This document shows, piece by piece, positions 32,113-41,756 of a DNA stretch of 64,000 nucleotides (its first letter is position 1; every line of letters starts with the position of its first letter). This DNA comes from Nocardioides sp. Root190 (GTDB lineage: Bacteria > Actinomycetota > Actinomycetes > Propionibacteriales > Nocardioidaceae), in assembly GCF_001428565.1 (NCBI RefSeq), contig NZ_LMIA01000012.1:148653-212652 (forward strand). The letters are read 5' to 3'. Below the pieces are notes generated by a model. It did not search any database. It was not told where the DNA came from and saw only the letters and a program-made list of their open reading frames with translations. Both the position numbers and the translations under genes were made by a program.

Positions 32113-33869
32113 CAGCTGCTCTCCAACGTCTCGAGCTCTTCGGCGATCCGGGACACGGGTACGACGTCCGGGGCACCCTTGCGTGCCGCGTCGGCCGTGT
32201 GGTCGTCGGGCTGGCGCTGGCTCTCCCGCTCCGCCTCCACCCGCTTCAGGTAGTGCTGGAGCTCCCGGTCCTGCTGGTCGGTGTCCCAGCGGAGGTACCC
32301 GCGCACGAGCTCCGCGACGTGGGGTGCGGCGGCGACCCCGCGATCGAAGGTCTCGAAGGAGATCCGCATCCGGCGGGTCAGGATGTCGTCGAGGTGACGC
32401 GCACCCTCGTGGGTGACGGCGTAGACCGCCTCGACCTGCAGGTAGTCCTCGGCCCCGGGCAGCGGCTCCCCCAGCTCGGGTTCGGCAGCGACGAGGTCGA
32501 GGACCTCCAGGACGAGGGATCCGTAGCGTTCCAGCAGGTGCTCGACCCGGTTGATCGCGAGCCCGGACTGGGCAGCGAGCATCCGTCGCTGGTTCCACAG
32601 CGCCTGGTAGCCGTCGGCACCGACCAGCGGCACGCGCTCGGTGACGCATTCGCCGACCTTGCGTCCGAGCACCGTCTCCAGCCCGTGGACCGCCTCGTCG
32701 ACGGCGTCCGCGGCCATCACCCGGTAGGTCGTGTACTTGCCTCCCGCGACGACCACCAGACCGGGGACGCTGTGCGCGACCGCGTGCTCCCTCGAGAGCT
32801 TCGAGGTGGCGGCGGACTCCCCGGCCAGCAGGGGCCGCAGGCCGGCGAAGACACCTTCGACGTCGTCGCGCGTGAGCGGGACCTCGAGCACGCCGTTGAC
32901 GTGTTCGAGGATGTAGTCGATGTCGCTCGAGCTCGCCGCGGGGTGGTCCTTGGAGAGCTCCCAGTCGGTGTCGGTCGTACCGATGATCCAGTGCCGCTTC
33001 CACGGGATCACGAAGAGGACCGACTTCTCGGTGCGCAGGATCAGGCCGGTCTCGCCGCGGATCCGGTCTCGCGGGACGACGAGGTGGATGCCCTTGCTGG
33101 CCCGCACCTTGAACTGTCCGCGCTCACGGGCCATCCCCTGCGTCTCGTCGGTCCACACGCCGGTGGCGTTGATGACCTGCGAGGCGCGGATCTCGAACCT
33201 CTTGCCGGTCTCGAGGTCGATGACCTCGGCGCCCACGACCCGCTCGCTCTCCTTGATCAGCCCGAGCACCCGGGTGCGCGAGGCCACGGCGGCGCCGTAC
33301 GTCGCTGCGGTCCTGGCGAGGAACATCGTGTGCCGGGCGTCGTCGACCTGGGCGTCGTAGTAGCGGATGGCGCCGATGAGCGCGTCCTTGCGCAGGGAGG
33401 GGAACGCCTTGCGGGCACCGCGCCGGCTGAGGTGCTTGTGGACGGGTACGCCGTCGCCGTACCCGCTCGCCCTGGACATCGCGTCGTACAACGCGACACC
33501 GGAGCCGGCGTACCAGCGTTCCCAGCCGCGTCCGGTGAGCGGGTAGAGGAACGGGACCGGGCGGACGAGGTGCGGCGCCAGGCGCTGCATCATCAGACCG
33601 CGTTCCTTCAACGCCTCCGCGACGAGCCGGAAGTCCATCATCTCCAGGTAGCGCAGGCCACCGTGGATGAGCTTGGAGCTCCTGCTCGACGTCCCCGAGG
33701 CGAAGTCGCGGGCCTCGACGAGCCCGACGGCCAGACCACGGGTCGCCGCGTCGAGTGCCGCACCCGCCCCGACCACACCGCCGCCGATCACCAGCACGTC
33801 GAGGTGCTGGGTGCTGAGCCGCTTGAGCGCGGCAGTCCGCGCTCGCGGTGAGAGTGCTGCAGGGTTCAT
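32112..33869 (-). CDS. glpD: Glycerol-3-phosphate dehydrogenase (FAD)
   Basis: Oxidises glycerol-3-phosphate to dihydroxyacetone phosphate at the membrane, passing electrons to quinone. The 585-residue protein has the FAD motif VLVIGGGVVGAGAALDAATRG near residue 26, SSRSSKLIHGGLRYLEM near 60, and YDAQVDDARHT near 168; the C-terminal third is the DAO_C domain. It overlaps the glpK stop by 4 bases. Confidence 0.95.
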   Translation of the reverse strand: MNPAALSPRARTAALKRLSTQHLDVLVIGGGVVGAGAALDAATRGLAVGLVEARDFASGTSSRSSKLIHGGLRYLEMMDFRLVAEALKERGLMMQRLAPHLVRPVPFLYPLTGRGWERWYAGSGVALYDAMSRASGYGDGVPVHKHLSRRGARKAFPSLRKDALIGAIRYYDAQVDDARHTMFLARTAATYGAAVASRTRVLGLIKESERVVGAEVIDLETGKRFEIRASQVINATGVWTDETQGMARERGQFKVRASKGIHLVVPRDRIRGETGLILRTEKSVLFVIPWKRHWIIGTTDTDWELSKDHPAASSSDIDYILEHVNGVLEVPLTRDDVEGVFAGLRPLLAGESAATSKLSREHAVAHSVPGLVVVAGGKYTTYRVMAADAVDEAVHGLETVLGRKVGECVTERVPLVGADGYQALWNQRRMLAAQSGLAINRVEHLLERYGSLVLEVLDLVAAEPELGEPLPGAEDYLQVEAVYAVTHEGARHLDDILTRRMRISFETFDRGVAAAPHVAELVRGYLRWDTDQQDRELQHYLKRVEAERESQRQPDDHTADAARKGAPDVVPVSRIAEELETLESS

Positions 33870-35392
33870 CGCTCTGCCTCCACATCCACCCAGTCAAGGG
33901 TGCGTTGTACGGCCTTCTTCCACTGCGCGTACCCCGCTGTACGCCGTTCGTCGTCCCACTCCGGTTCCCACCGGGTGTCCTCACGCCAGTTCTGGCGCAG
34001 CTCGTCGGTGTCCTTCCAGTAGCCGACCGAGAGACCGGCGGCATAGGCAGCGCCCAGCGCCGTCGTCTCCGGTACGACGGGTCGGCTCACCGAGACGCCG
34101 AGGATGTCGGCCTGGATCTGCATGCACAGGCTGTTCGTCGTCACGCCGCCGTCGACCTTGAGCACCTCGAGCTGGACGCCGGAGTCGGCGCACATCGCCT
34201 CGACGACGTCTCGCGACTGGTAGCAGATGGCCTCGAGGGTCGCCCGGGCCACGTGCGCATTGGTGTTGAACCGGGAGAGTCCGACGATCGCGCCGCGGGC
34301 GTCGGAGCGCCAGTAGGGCGCGAACAGGCCCGAGAACGCGGGGACGAAGTAGACCCCGCCGTTGTCCTCGACCTGACGCGCCAGCGACTCGGACTCCCCC
34401 GCACCGCTGATGATCCCGAGCTGGTCACGCAGCCACTGCACGGCCGAGCCGGTGACCGCGATGGAGCCCTCGAGGGCGTAGACGCAGGGCTCCTCACCCA
34501 GCTGGTAGGCGGGCGTCGTGAGCAGCCCGGACGTCGACCGCACGATCTCGGTGCCGGTGTTGAGCAGCATGAAGTTGCCCGTGCCGTAGGTGTTCTTGGC
34601 CTCGCCCGGTGCGAAGCAGACCTGTCCGACGGTGGCTGCCTGCTGGTCGCCGAGGATGCCCGTGATCGGGATCTCGCCCCCGAAGGGGCCGTTGGCGCGG
34701 GTCGTTCCGTAGGGCGTGGTCGCCGAGGACTCCCGGATCTCGGGCAGCATCGCCCGCGGGATGTCGAAGAAGCCCAGGAGCTCGTCGTCCCACTGGAGGG
34801 TCTCGAGGTCCATCAGCATGGTGCGGCTGGCATTGGTGACATCGGTGACGTGGACGCCACCGTCGGGGCCGCCGGTGAGGTTCCACAGCACCCAGCTGTC
34901 GGGTGTCCCGAACAGCGCGTCGCCGCGCTCGGCCGCCTCCCTCAGGCCCGGCACCTCGTGGAGCAACCACTGGAGCTTGCCGCCCGAGAAGTACGTCGCC
35001 GGGGGCAGGCCCGCGCGGTGCCGGATCACGTCGCCGCGGCCGTCCCGGTCGAGCGCCGCTGCGATGGCGTCGGTGCGCGTGTCCTGCCAGACGATCGCGT
35101 TGTGGAGCGGACGGCCGGTGCGGCGGTCCCAGACGATGGTGGTTTCTCGCTGGTTGGTGATGCCGATCGCGGCGAGGTCGGAGGCATCGAGGCGGGCCTT
35201 GCCGAGCGCTGTCTGCACCACGGAGGAGGTCCGTTCCCAGATCTCGACCGGGTTGTGCTCGACCCATCCGGCCCGCGGTAGCACCTGCTGGTGCTCGAGC
35301 TGGTGGCGGGCGACCTCGGTCCCGGCATGGTCGAAGACCATGAACCGGGTGCTGGTCGTGCCCTGGTCGATCGCCCCCACGTACCTCGCCAT
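33866..35392 (-). CDS. glpK: Glycerol kinase
   Basis: Phosphorylates glycerol. The 508-residue FGGY kinase has VGAIDQGTTSTRFMVFD near residue 5, RETTIVWDRRTGRPL near 83, GILGDQQAATVGQ near 255, YGTGNFMLLNTG near 277 and KVDGGVTTNSLCMQ near 415. I chose the ATG at 35392; the longer frame upstream has no support. Weak CAGAGT sits 6 bases before it. With glpD and the SDR it forms a glycerol-use operon; no glpF is adjacent. Confidence 0.95.
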   Translation of the reverse strand: MARYVGAIDQGTTSTRFMVFDHAGTEVARHQLEHQQVLPRAGWVEHNPVEIWERTSSVVQTALGKARLDASDLAAIGITNQRETTIVWDRRTGRPLHNAIVWQDTRTDAIAAALDRDGRGDVIRHRAGLPPATYFSGGKLQWLLHEVPGLREAAERGDALFGTPDSWVLWNLTGGPDGGVHVTDVTNASRTMLMDLETLQWDDELLGFFDIPRAMLPEIRESSATTPYGTTRANGPFGGEIPITGILGDQQAATVGQVCFAPGEAKNTYGTGNFMLLNTGTEIVRSTSGLLTTPAYQLGEEPCVYALEGSIAVTGSAVQWLRDQLGIISGAGESESLARQVEDNGGVYFVPAFSGLFAPYWRSDARGAIVGLSRFNTNAHVARATLEAICYQSRDVVEAMCADSGVQLEVLKVDGGVTTNSLCMQIQADILGVSVSRPVVPETTALGAAYAAGLSVGYWKDTDELRQNWREDTRWEPEWDDERRTAGYAQWKKAVQRTLDWVDVEAER

Positions 35393-35485
35393 GTCGCAAC
35401 TCTGGCACGTGGGGCACAAGTCTCAGGGGCGACTCGGGGCATTTCCTGATGAACGGCGGTCGCCGGATCGGGCAAGGTGGTGCCC

Positions 35486-36265
<780 letters not shown>

Positions 36266-36266
36266 G

Positions 36267-38801
36267 ATGCTGCTCCTGACCCTGCGCAACCTGTTCGCCC
36301 GCAAGGTCCGGCTCGTGATGAGCGGCCTCGCGATCGTGATCGGCGTCGCGTTCCTCTCCGGCGTGATGGTCTTCAGCAACGGACTGTCCACGACCTTCGA
36401 CAACATCATCTACGGGTCCACCCCCGACGGCGTCGTCCGCGCCCAGGACACCGACGAGTTCAGCAGCGGCGTGTCGGGCCAGTCCGCGCAGGCGATGACT
36501 CCGGACGTCGTCAGCGAGCTCGAGGCGCTGCCCGAGGTGGCTCGAGCCGACGGCGACATCATCGGTGGCGGGCTGAGCCTGCTCGGCAGCGACGGCACCC
36601 TCGTCGGGGGTTCCGGGGCACCGACCCTGGCGTTCAACTACCACGACGGCCCCAACATGGAGGGCGAGCAGATCCTCCTCCTCGGCCAGGGCCGCTGGCC
36701 CGAGGCCAACGACGAGATCGTGCTCGACCAGGGTGCGGTCGACGCTGGTGAGTACGAGCTCGGCGACGAGATCAAGATGCTCGCACCGTTCGGCCTGCTG
36801 GAGCGGACCGCGACCCTGGTCGGCATCGCCGAGTTCAACGGTGGAGGTACGGCGGGCGCGACCCTGCTGATCTTCTCCACCACAGGTGCGCAGGAGATCT
36901 TCTTCCAGGGCAAGGAACTCTTCAACCGGGTGAGCCTCACCGCTGCCGAGGGCGTGACCCAGCGCCAGCTGGCCGACGCCGCTGCAAAGGTGATCCCCGA
37001 GGGCTTCGAGACCGCCACGGGCGACAAGGTGGCCGAGGAGTCGCAGGACGCCGTGGGGAGCTTCCTGGACGTGATCAAGACGTTCCTGACCGTCTTCGCG
37101 ATCATCGCGGTGATCGTCGGCGGTTTCATCATCGTCAACACCTTCACGATCCTCATCGCGCAACGCAGCCGCGAGCTCGCCCTCCTGCGCGCCATGGGCG
37201 CCTCGCGGGGACAGGTGACTCGTTCGGTCCTGCTCGAGGCCTTCGTGCTCTCGCTGATCTCCTCGACGCTCGCCATCGGGCTGGGCCTGCTGCTGGCGCG
37301 CGGTCTCGCCAGTGCGTTCCGCTCGTTCGGCCTCGACATCTCCGGCAACGCGCTCGACCTCAGCTCCCGAGCGACCCTGATCAGCTACGCCGTGGGCATC
37401 GGCGTCACGATGGCGGCGGCGTACCTGCCTGCCCGGCGGGCGGGCAAGGTCGCCCCGGTGGCAGCCATGCGCCAGGACATCGCTCCCGAGCGGGCATCGC
37501 TGCGCCGTCGTACCGTCATCGGCTCGGTGGTCCTGCTGATCGGCGCCGGCTTCGCCGCTGCCGGCGTCGCGGACACCAACGCACTGCTGATCGGGATCGG
37601 CGCCATCATCTGGATCCTCACGGTGGCCGCCATGAGCTCCATCCTCGGCTGGCCGGTGCTCGCCGCCTGCCGGTCCCTGTTCTCGGCCCTGTTCGGCACC
37701 ACGGGCCGGCTGGCGGGCGAGAACGCGCTGCGCGACCCGCGACGCACCGGTGCCACCGCTTCGGCGCTGATGATCGGACTGGCGCTCGTCTCCACCATCG
37801 GGGTGCTCGCCGCCTCGCTCAACAAGTCGGTGGACGACGTCGTCGACGAGCAGTTCACCGCCGACCTGCTGGTGCAGAGCACGACCTTCCTGCCGTTCTC
37901 GACCGAGGTCGGTGACCGGATCGCCGGCATCGACGGCGTCGGTGTGATGGCCCGGCAGCAGTTCACGACCGCCCAGCACGACGACAGCACCGTGTACGTC
38001 ACCGGGGTCGACGAGAAGTTCAACGAGGTCTACGACCTCGAGGTCCTCGAGGGCAGCGACCGGATCACCGGTGCCGAGACGATCATCAGCGACGACTTCG
38101 CGACGAAGTACGACGTCGGGGTCGGGGACACCCTCGACCTCGCCTTCCAGGGCGGCAAGGCGCTCGCCCCGACGATCGTCGGGATCATCGAGGGCAGCGA
38201 GGTGGCTTCGGAGGTCACCGTCCCGCTGGACCAGATCACGAAGGCCGGGGTCCTGCGCCAGGACACCGCGATCAGCATCCTGCTCGCGCCCGGTGCCGAC
38301 GCGCAGGAGGTCCACGACCTGATCGACGAGGCGGCGGAATCGGTGCCGATCGTCGGGGTCTACGACAAGGAGCAGTTCTCCGACCAGATCCGCGAGCAGG
38401 TCAACCAGCTGCTCTACATGATCTACGGCCTGCTCGCGCTCGCGATCGTCATCGCCGTCATCGGGATCGTGAACACCCTCGGGCTCAGCGTCATCGAACG
38501 CACCCGTGAGGTCGGCCTCCTGCGCGCCGTCGGGATGAGCAGGACCAAGCTCCGCCGGATGATCACCCTCGAGTCGGTGGCCATCGCCGTGCTCGGCGCC
38601 GTGCTCGGCATGGCGCTGGGGCTGGTCATCGGGGTGCTGCTGCAGCGCGCGCTGGCCGACGAGCTCACCAGTCTCGGACTGCCGTTCGGCCAACTGGTCG
38701 TGTTCCTGGTGATCGCCGTCGTGGTCGGCGTCCTCGCGGCGGTGGTCCCGGCGATCCGCGCCGCCCGGCTCAACGTGTTGGCTGCCATCGCCAGCGAGTG
38801 A
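36267..38801 (+). CDS. FtsX-family ABC permease with two FtsX modules
   Basis: The 844-residue membrane protein has two repeated modules, each a large extracytoplasmic domain plus a membrane bundle: VIKTFLTVFAIIAVIVGGFIIVNTFTIL then RSRELALLRAMGASRGQ (near 270-310), and LLYMIYGLLALAIVIAVIGIVNTL then RTREVGLLRAVGMSRTKLRR (near 715-760). This is the LolC/MacB mechanotransmission type. With the ATPase it may release lipoproteins or export peptides; the cargo is unknown. Confidence 0.9.
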   Translation: MLLLTLRNLFARKVRLVMSGLAIVIGVAFLSGVMVFSNGLSTTFDNIIYGSTPDGVVRAQDTDEFSSGVSGQSAQAMTPDVVSELEALPEVARADGDIIGGGLSLLGSDGTLVGGSGAPTLAFNYHDGPNMEGEQILLLGQGRWPEANDEIVLDQGAVDAGEYELGDEIKMLAPFGLLERTATLVGIAEFNGGGTAGATLLIFSTTGAQEIFFQGKELFNRVSLTAAEGVTQRQLADAAAKVIPEGFETATGDKVAEESQDAVGSFLDVIKTFLTVFAIIAVIVGGFIIVNTFTILIAQRSRELALLRAMGASRGQVTRSVLLEAFVLSLISSTLAIGLGLLLARGLASAFRSFGLDISGNALDLSSRATLISYAVGIGVTMAAAYLPARRAGKVAPVAAMRQDIAPERASLRRRTVIGSVVLLIGAGFAAAGVADTNALLIGIGAIIWILTVAAMSSILGWPVLAACRSLFSALFGTTGRLAGENALRDPRRTGATASALMIGLALVSTIGVLAASLNKSVDDVVDEQFTADLLVQSTTFLPFSTEVGDRIAGIDGVGVMARQQFTTAQHDDSTVYVTGVDEKFNEVYDLEVLEGSDRITGAETIISDDFATKYDVGVGDTLDLAFQGGKALAPTIVGIIEGSEVASEVTVPLDQITKAGVLRQDTAISILLAPGADAQEVHDLIDEAAESVPIVGVYDKEQFSDQIREQVNQLLYMIYGLLALAIVIAVIGIVNTLGLSVIERTREVGLLRAVGMSRTKLRRMITLESVAIAVLGAVLGMALGLVIGVLLQRALADELTSLGLPFGQLVVFLVIAVVVGVLAAVVPAIRAARLNVLAAIASE

Positions 38802-38834
38802 GGACCCGTGGTCCGGTGGATCATCCGATGAAGG

Positions 38835-38853
38835 TAAGGTGTGCATAACCTCA
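38835..38853. promoter_or_regulatory. DtxR/IdeR-type iron box
   Basis: TAAGGTGTGCATAACCTCA matches TWAGGTWAGSCTWACCTWA at 15 of 19 positions, with both AGGT and ACCT half-sites. It lies 22 bases before the ATG of the FMN-binding lipoprotein, where an iron-bound repressor would block transcription. Confidence 0.65.
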
Positions 38854-38875
38854 GTTCCTTCCCCGGGAGTCGACC

Positions 38876-39334
38876 ATGAAGAGCTCCACCCAGCACCCCC
38901 AGCGGCCCCAGCGGTTCCGCCTCCTCGGGATCGCCGCCGTCGGCGTGGTCGGTCTCGGAGCCGGCTGCACCGCCGCCGGCAGCGCGGGCGACGGCGGCGA
39001 CGGCGGCGACGCGGGCGGCGACCGCGGGTCCGGGGACTACACGGCCGGGGACTACGTCGCCACGGGTCGCTACACGACTCCCGGCGGCCAGGAGGAGATC
39101 GAGGTGGCGGTGGCACTCGCCGCCGACGGCACCATCTCCGAGCTGACCGTCACACCCCGCGGCGTGAACCCGAACTCGAAGAAGTTCCAGGGTGCCTTCG
39201 CCACCGGGATCGCCGAGGTGGCCGTCGGCAGGAGCATCTCCTCGCTCGTGGTGGACAAGGTCGCCGGTTCCTCGCTCTCGTCCGGAGGCTTCAACAAGGC
39301 CCTCGACGTGATCGCCGACGCCGCGCAGCAGTGA
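38876..39334 (+). CDS. FMN-binding domain lipoprotein
   Basis: The 152-residue protein has a basic N-terminal region, a hydrophobic segment and a lipobox-like VGLGAGC (Cys about residue 30), followed by a Gly/Asp-rich linker, so it should be anchored on the outer face of the membrane. Residues about 55-148 are an FMN-binding domain: YTAGDYVATGRYTTPGG, EIEVAVALAADGTISELTV, and SSLVVDKVAGSSLSSGGFNKAL. The D-x3-G-S-S motif is the usual ApbE flavinylation site, with FMN joined through phosphoester to Ser. GGGAG precedes the ATG. It leads the three-gene operon. Confidence 0.85.
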   Translation: MKSSTQHPQRPQRFRLLGIAAVGVVGLGAGCTAAGSAGDGGDGGDAGGDRGSGDYTAGDYVATGRYTTPGGQEEIEVAVALAADGTISELTVTPRGVNPNSKKFQGAFATGIAEVAVGRSISSLVVDKVAGSSLSSGGFNKALDVIADAAQQ

Positions 39335-40200
39335 CGGCGCCGACCCGCCCGCACCAGGTCGCGAACTTCACCTCCCTCGGCACGTCGTGGGAGATCGCGG
39401 GTGACCACGGCCTCGACCTCACCCCGGCGCTGGCGGTCCTCGACGACCTGGACCGCACCTGGTCGCGATTTCGCGAGGACTCCTCGGTGTCCCGGGCAGC
39501 CCGCCACGGTGGATCCATCCCGCTGACACCCACCACGACGCGCCTGCTCGACCTCCACGACCTCCTCGACGACCTGACCACGGGTGCGGTCAACCCGTTG
39601 GTCGGCGGCAGCCTGGAAGCACTGGGGTACGACGCGTCGTACTCACTCGTCGCGGGCTCCCCCGTCCCGGCGCCGCCCTGGCGTTCGCTGCCACGCTCGG
39701 AGGACCACCTCGTCGTGCCGGCCGGTGTGGTCGTCGACATCGGGGCGGCCGGCAAGGGTCTGGCGGTCGACCTGGTGGTCGCGGCGATGGAGGACTCCGG
39801 CCAACCGGTGCGCTGGGTCGACGCGAGCGGAGACCTGTGCCACGTCAGCGGCGAGGGTCCGCTGAGGGTCGCTCTCGAGCACCCGTCCGACCCGTCCTCT
39901 GCCATCGGCGTATGGGACCTCGCCCCGGGTTCGGCGATGGGCGCCTCGGCGACCAATCGGCGGGCGTGGGGCGAGGGCCTGCACCACGTCCTGGACGCCC
40001 GGACCGGGCGACCGGTGCGGCGCGTCGTCGCGACGTGGGCTGTCGCCGGCACCGCGATGCTCGCCGACGCGGCGGCGACCGCGCTCTTCTTCCTCAGCTC
40101 CGCCGCCGTCGAGGACGCCCTGGGCGTGGCGGCAGTCCGCATGTTCACCGACCACACCGTCGACTGCGGTCGCGGCTTCACCGGAGAGATCTTCACGTGA
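39331..40200 (+). CDS. apbE: FAD:protein FMN transferase
   Basis: ApbE moves FMN from FAD to a Ser/Thr of target proteins outside the membrane. The 289-residue protein has FTSLGTSWEI near residue 12, DDLDRTWSRFREDSSVSR near 35, PLVGGSLEALGYD near 91, VVDIGAAGKGLAVDLV near 137 (D.G...KG..vD), WVDASGDL near 162, ASATNRRAW near 207, HHVLDARTGRPV near 217 and GTAMLADAAATALFF near 237 (Mg site). I see no signal peptide, so export, if any, is unexplained. The GTG start overlaps the previous stop (GTGA). Confidence 0.87.
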   Translation: MTAPTRPHQVANFTSLGTSWEIAGDHGLDLTPALAVLDDLDRTWSRFREDSSVSRAARHGGSIPLTPTTTRLLDLHDLLDDLTTGAVNPLVGGSLEALGYDASYSLVAGSPVPAPPWRSLPRSEDHLVVPAGVVVDIGAAGKGLAVDLVVAAMEDSGQPVRWVDASGDLCHVSGEGPLRVALEHPSDPSSAIGVWDLAPGSAMGASATNRRAWGEGLHHVLDARTGRPVRRVVATWAVAGTAMLADAAATALFFLSSAAVEDALGVAAVRMFTDHTVDCGRGFTGEIFT

Positions 40201-41738
40201 TCAGCAGATTCGACCAGGCGCTGGGCCGCCTCCCGATGTACCGCGTCGCGTCGGGCGCCCTCGGTGCGCTCGTCGTGGTGGCACTGCTGCTGGCGCTCAC
40301 GGGACGCCTTGACCAGGGCGTCTTCGACCCCGGCGCGATGCTGCTGACCCTCGCCGTCCTGGTCGGGGCATCGGTCATCAGCAGCCAGGTCGTGGCCCGA
40401 CTGCTGGGTGGGCGGGCGCACCCCGAGTCAGCGCTGATCACCGGCTTGCTGCTGTGGTTCCTCTACTGGCCCACGACGGTCGCCGCGGAGCTCGGATGGC
40501 TGGCTCTCGCCGCCGTCCTGGCCAGCCTGAGCAAGTACCTCCTCGTCCGGCACGGACGTCACCTGTTCAACCCCGCAGCCGCCGGGGTCGTGCTGCTCGC
40601 GCTGGTCGGCTGGGCCGTCGGCACCCCGGAGGACCTCCCGTTCACCACCTGGTGGGTCGGGAGCGAGGTGCTGCTCGGTTGGGTCGCCCTGGCCGGTCTC
40701 GTCGTCCTGTGGCGGCTGCGGCGGTCCACCCACGTGGTCGTGTTCGTGGTCGCGGCGACCGTGCTGACCGCACTCTCGCTCCACGACCAGGGACTCGGCT
40801 GGTCCGACGGGATCCGCTTCGCCCTCGAGTCGGCCCCGGTTCTCTTCTTCGCGACGATGATGCTGACCGAACCGCTCACCCTGGCCCCCCGCAGGATCCA
40901 CCAGGTCCTCGCTGCGCTCGTCGCTGCCGCTGTGTTCACCCTTCCGCTCACGATGCTGGCGGCCGGCTACCTGCTCGGCCTCGGTCCCGTCGGCGGGAGC
41001 TACGAGATCGCGCTGCTCGCCGCGAACGTCGTGGCGCTGCTCTGTGGTCAACGGGGCACCCAGCTCGAGGTGAGCGCCGTCCGTCCGATCGGCGAGGCGA
41101 CCATCGAGGTCTCGTTCTCCCCGCGACGCCAGCTGCGCTTCGCGCCCGGTCAGTACGTCGAGCTCGACCTGGGCGCGACCGGCGCAGGGAGCGACCGCCG
41201 CGGCCTGCGCCGGATCCTGAGCATCAGCAGCCCTCCGGGCGGTGACCTCACGGTCGCCGTGCGGGTGCCCGAGGAGTCCAGCGCCTTCAAGACCGTGCTG
41301 CAGGGCCTCGCCCCCGGCGACCGGGTCCGCGCGACCCTCGTCGGCGGCGACTTCGTGTGGGCGCGCCGTCCCGCTCCCCTGCTGCTGGTCGCGGGAGGCA
41401 TCGGCGTCACGCCCTACCTCAGCCAGCTGCGGGCCGAGCGGCATGCGTCGTACGACGACGTGGTGCTCGTCTACGGCACCAACGCCGACCCGGTGCCCTA
41501 TGCCGCCGAGCTGGCGGCGACCTCGGCCCGGGTGGTGCTGGTGGCACCCCGACGCCCCGCCGGAGTGCCCGCGCACTGGGAGCACGTGGTCGGCGAGGTG
41601 CTCGACCCGGCGGCGCTCGTAGAAGCCGTGCCCGACCGGCACGGTCGCCGGGTCTACCTCAGTGGGCCGCCGGCGATGGTCAGCGCGTTGCGCTTCGCAC
41701 TTCCGCGCGCCCGCGTCGACCAGTTCTCGGGCTACTGA
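40197..41738 (+). CDS. NqrB/RnfD-like membrane domain fused to ferredoxin-NADP reductase module
   Basis: The 513-residue protein has an N-terminal membrane half (about 15-285, eight to nine segments) with the NqrB/RnfD-type GRHLFNPAAAGVV near 120 and MMLTEPLTLAP near 222. I do not see the SGAT flavinylation motif of classical NqrB/RnfD in that half. The C-terminal cytosolic half (about 290-513) is an FNR: RFAPGQYVELDL near 315, RRILSISSPPGG near 339 (FAD), VAGGIGVTPYLSQLRA near 399 (NAD(P)), YLSGPPAMV near 487, ending DQFSGY. It likely takes electrons from NAD(P)H and passes them across the membrane to the FMN lipoprotein. Confidence 0.82.
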   Translation: MISRFDQALGRLPMYRVASGALGALVVVALLLALTGRLDQGVFDPGAMLLTLAVLVGASVISSQVVARLLGGRAHPESALITGLLLWFLYWPTTVAAELGWLALAAVLASLSKYLLVRHGRHLFNPAAAGVVLLALVGWAVGTPEDLPFTTWWVGSEVLLGWVALAGLVVLWRLRRSTHVVVFVVAATVLTALSLHDQGLGWSDGIRFALESAPVLFFATMMLTEPLTLAPRRIHQVLAALVAAAVFTLPLTMLAAGYLLGLGPVGGSYEIALLAANVVALLCGQRGTQLEVSAVRPIGEATIEVSFSPRRQLRFAPGQYVELDLGATGAGSDRRGLRRILSISSPPGGDLTVAVRVPEESSAFKTVLQGLAPGDRVRATLVGGDFVWARRPAPLLLVAGGIGVTPYLSQLRAERHASYDDVVLVYGTNADPVPYAAELAATSARVVLVAPRRPAGVPAHWEHVVGEVLDPAALVEAVPDRHGRRVYLSGPPAMVSALRFALPRARVDQFSGY

Positions 41739-41756
41739 GCCGGAGAGCGGCGAACC

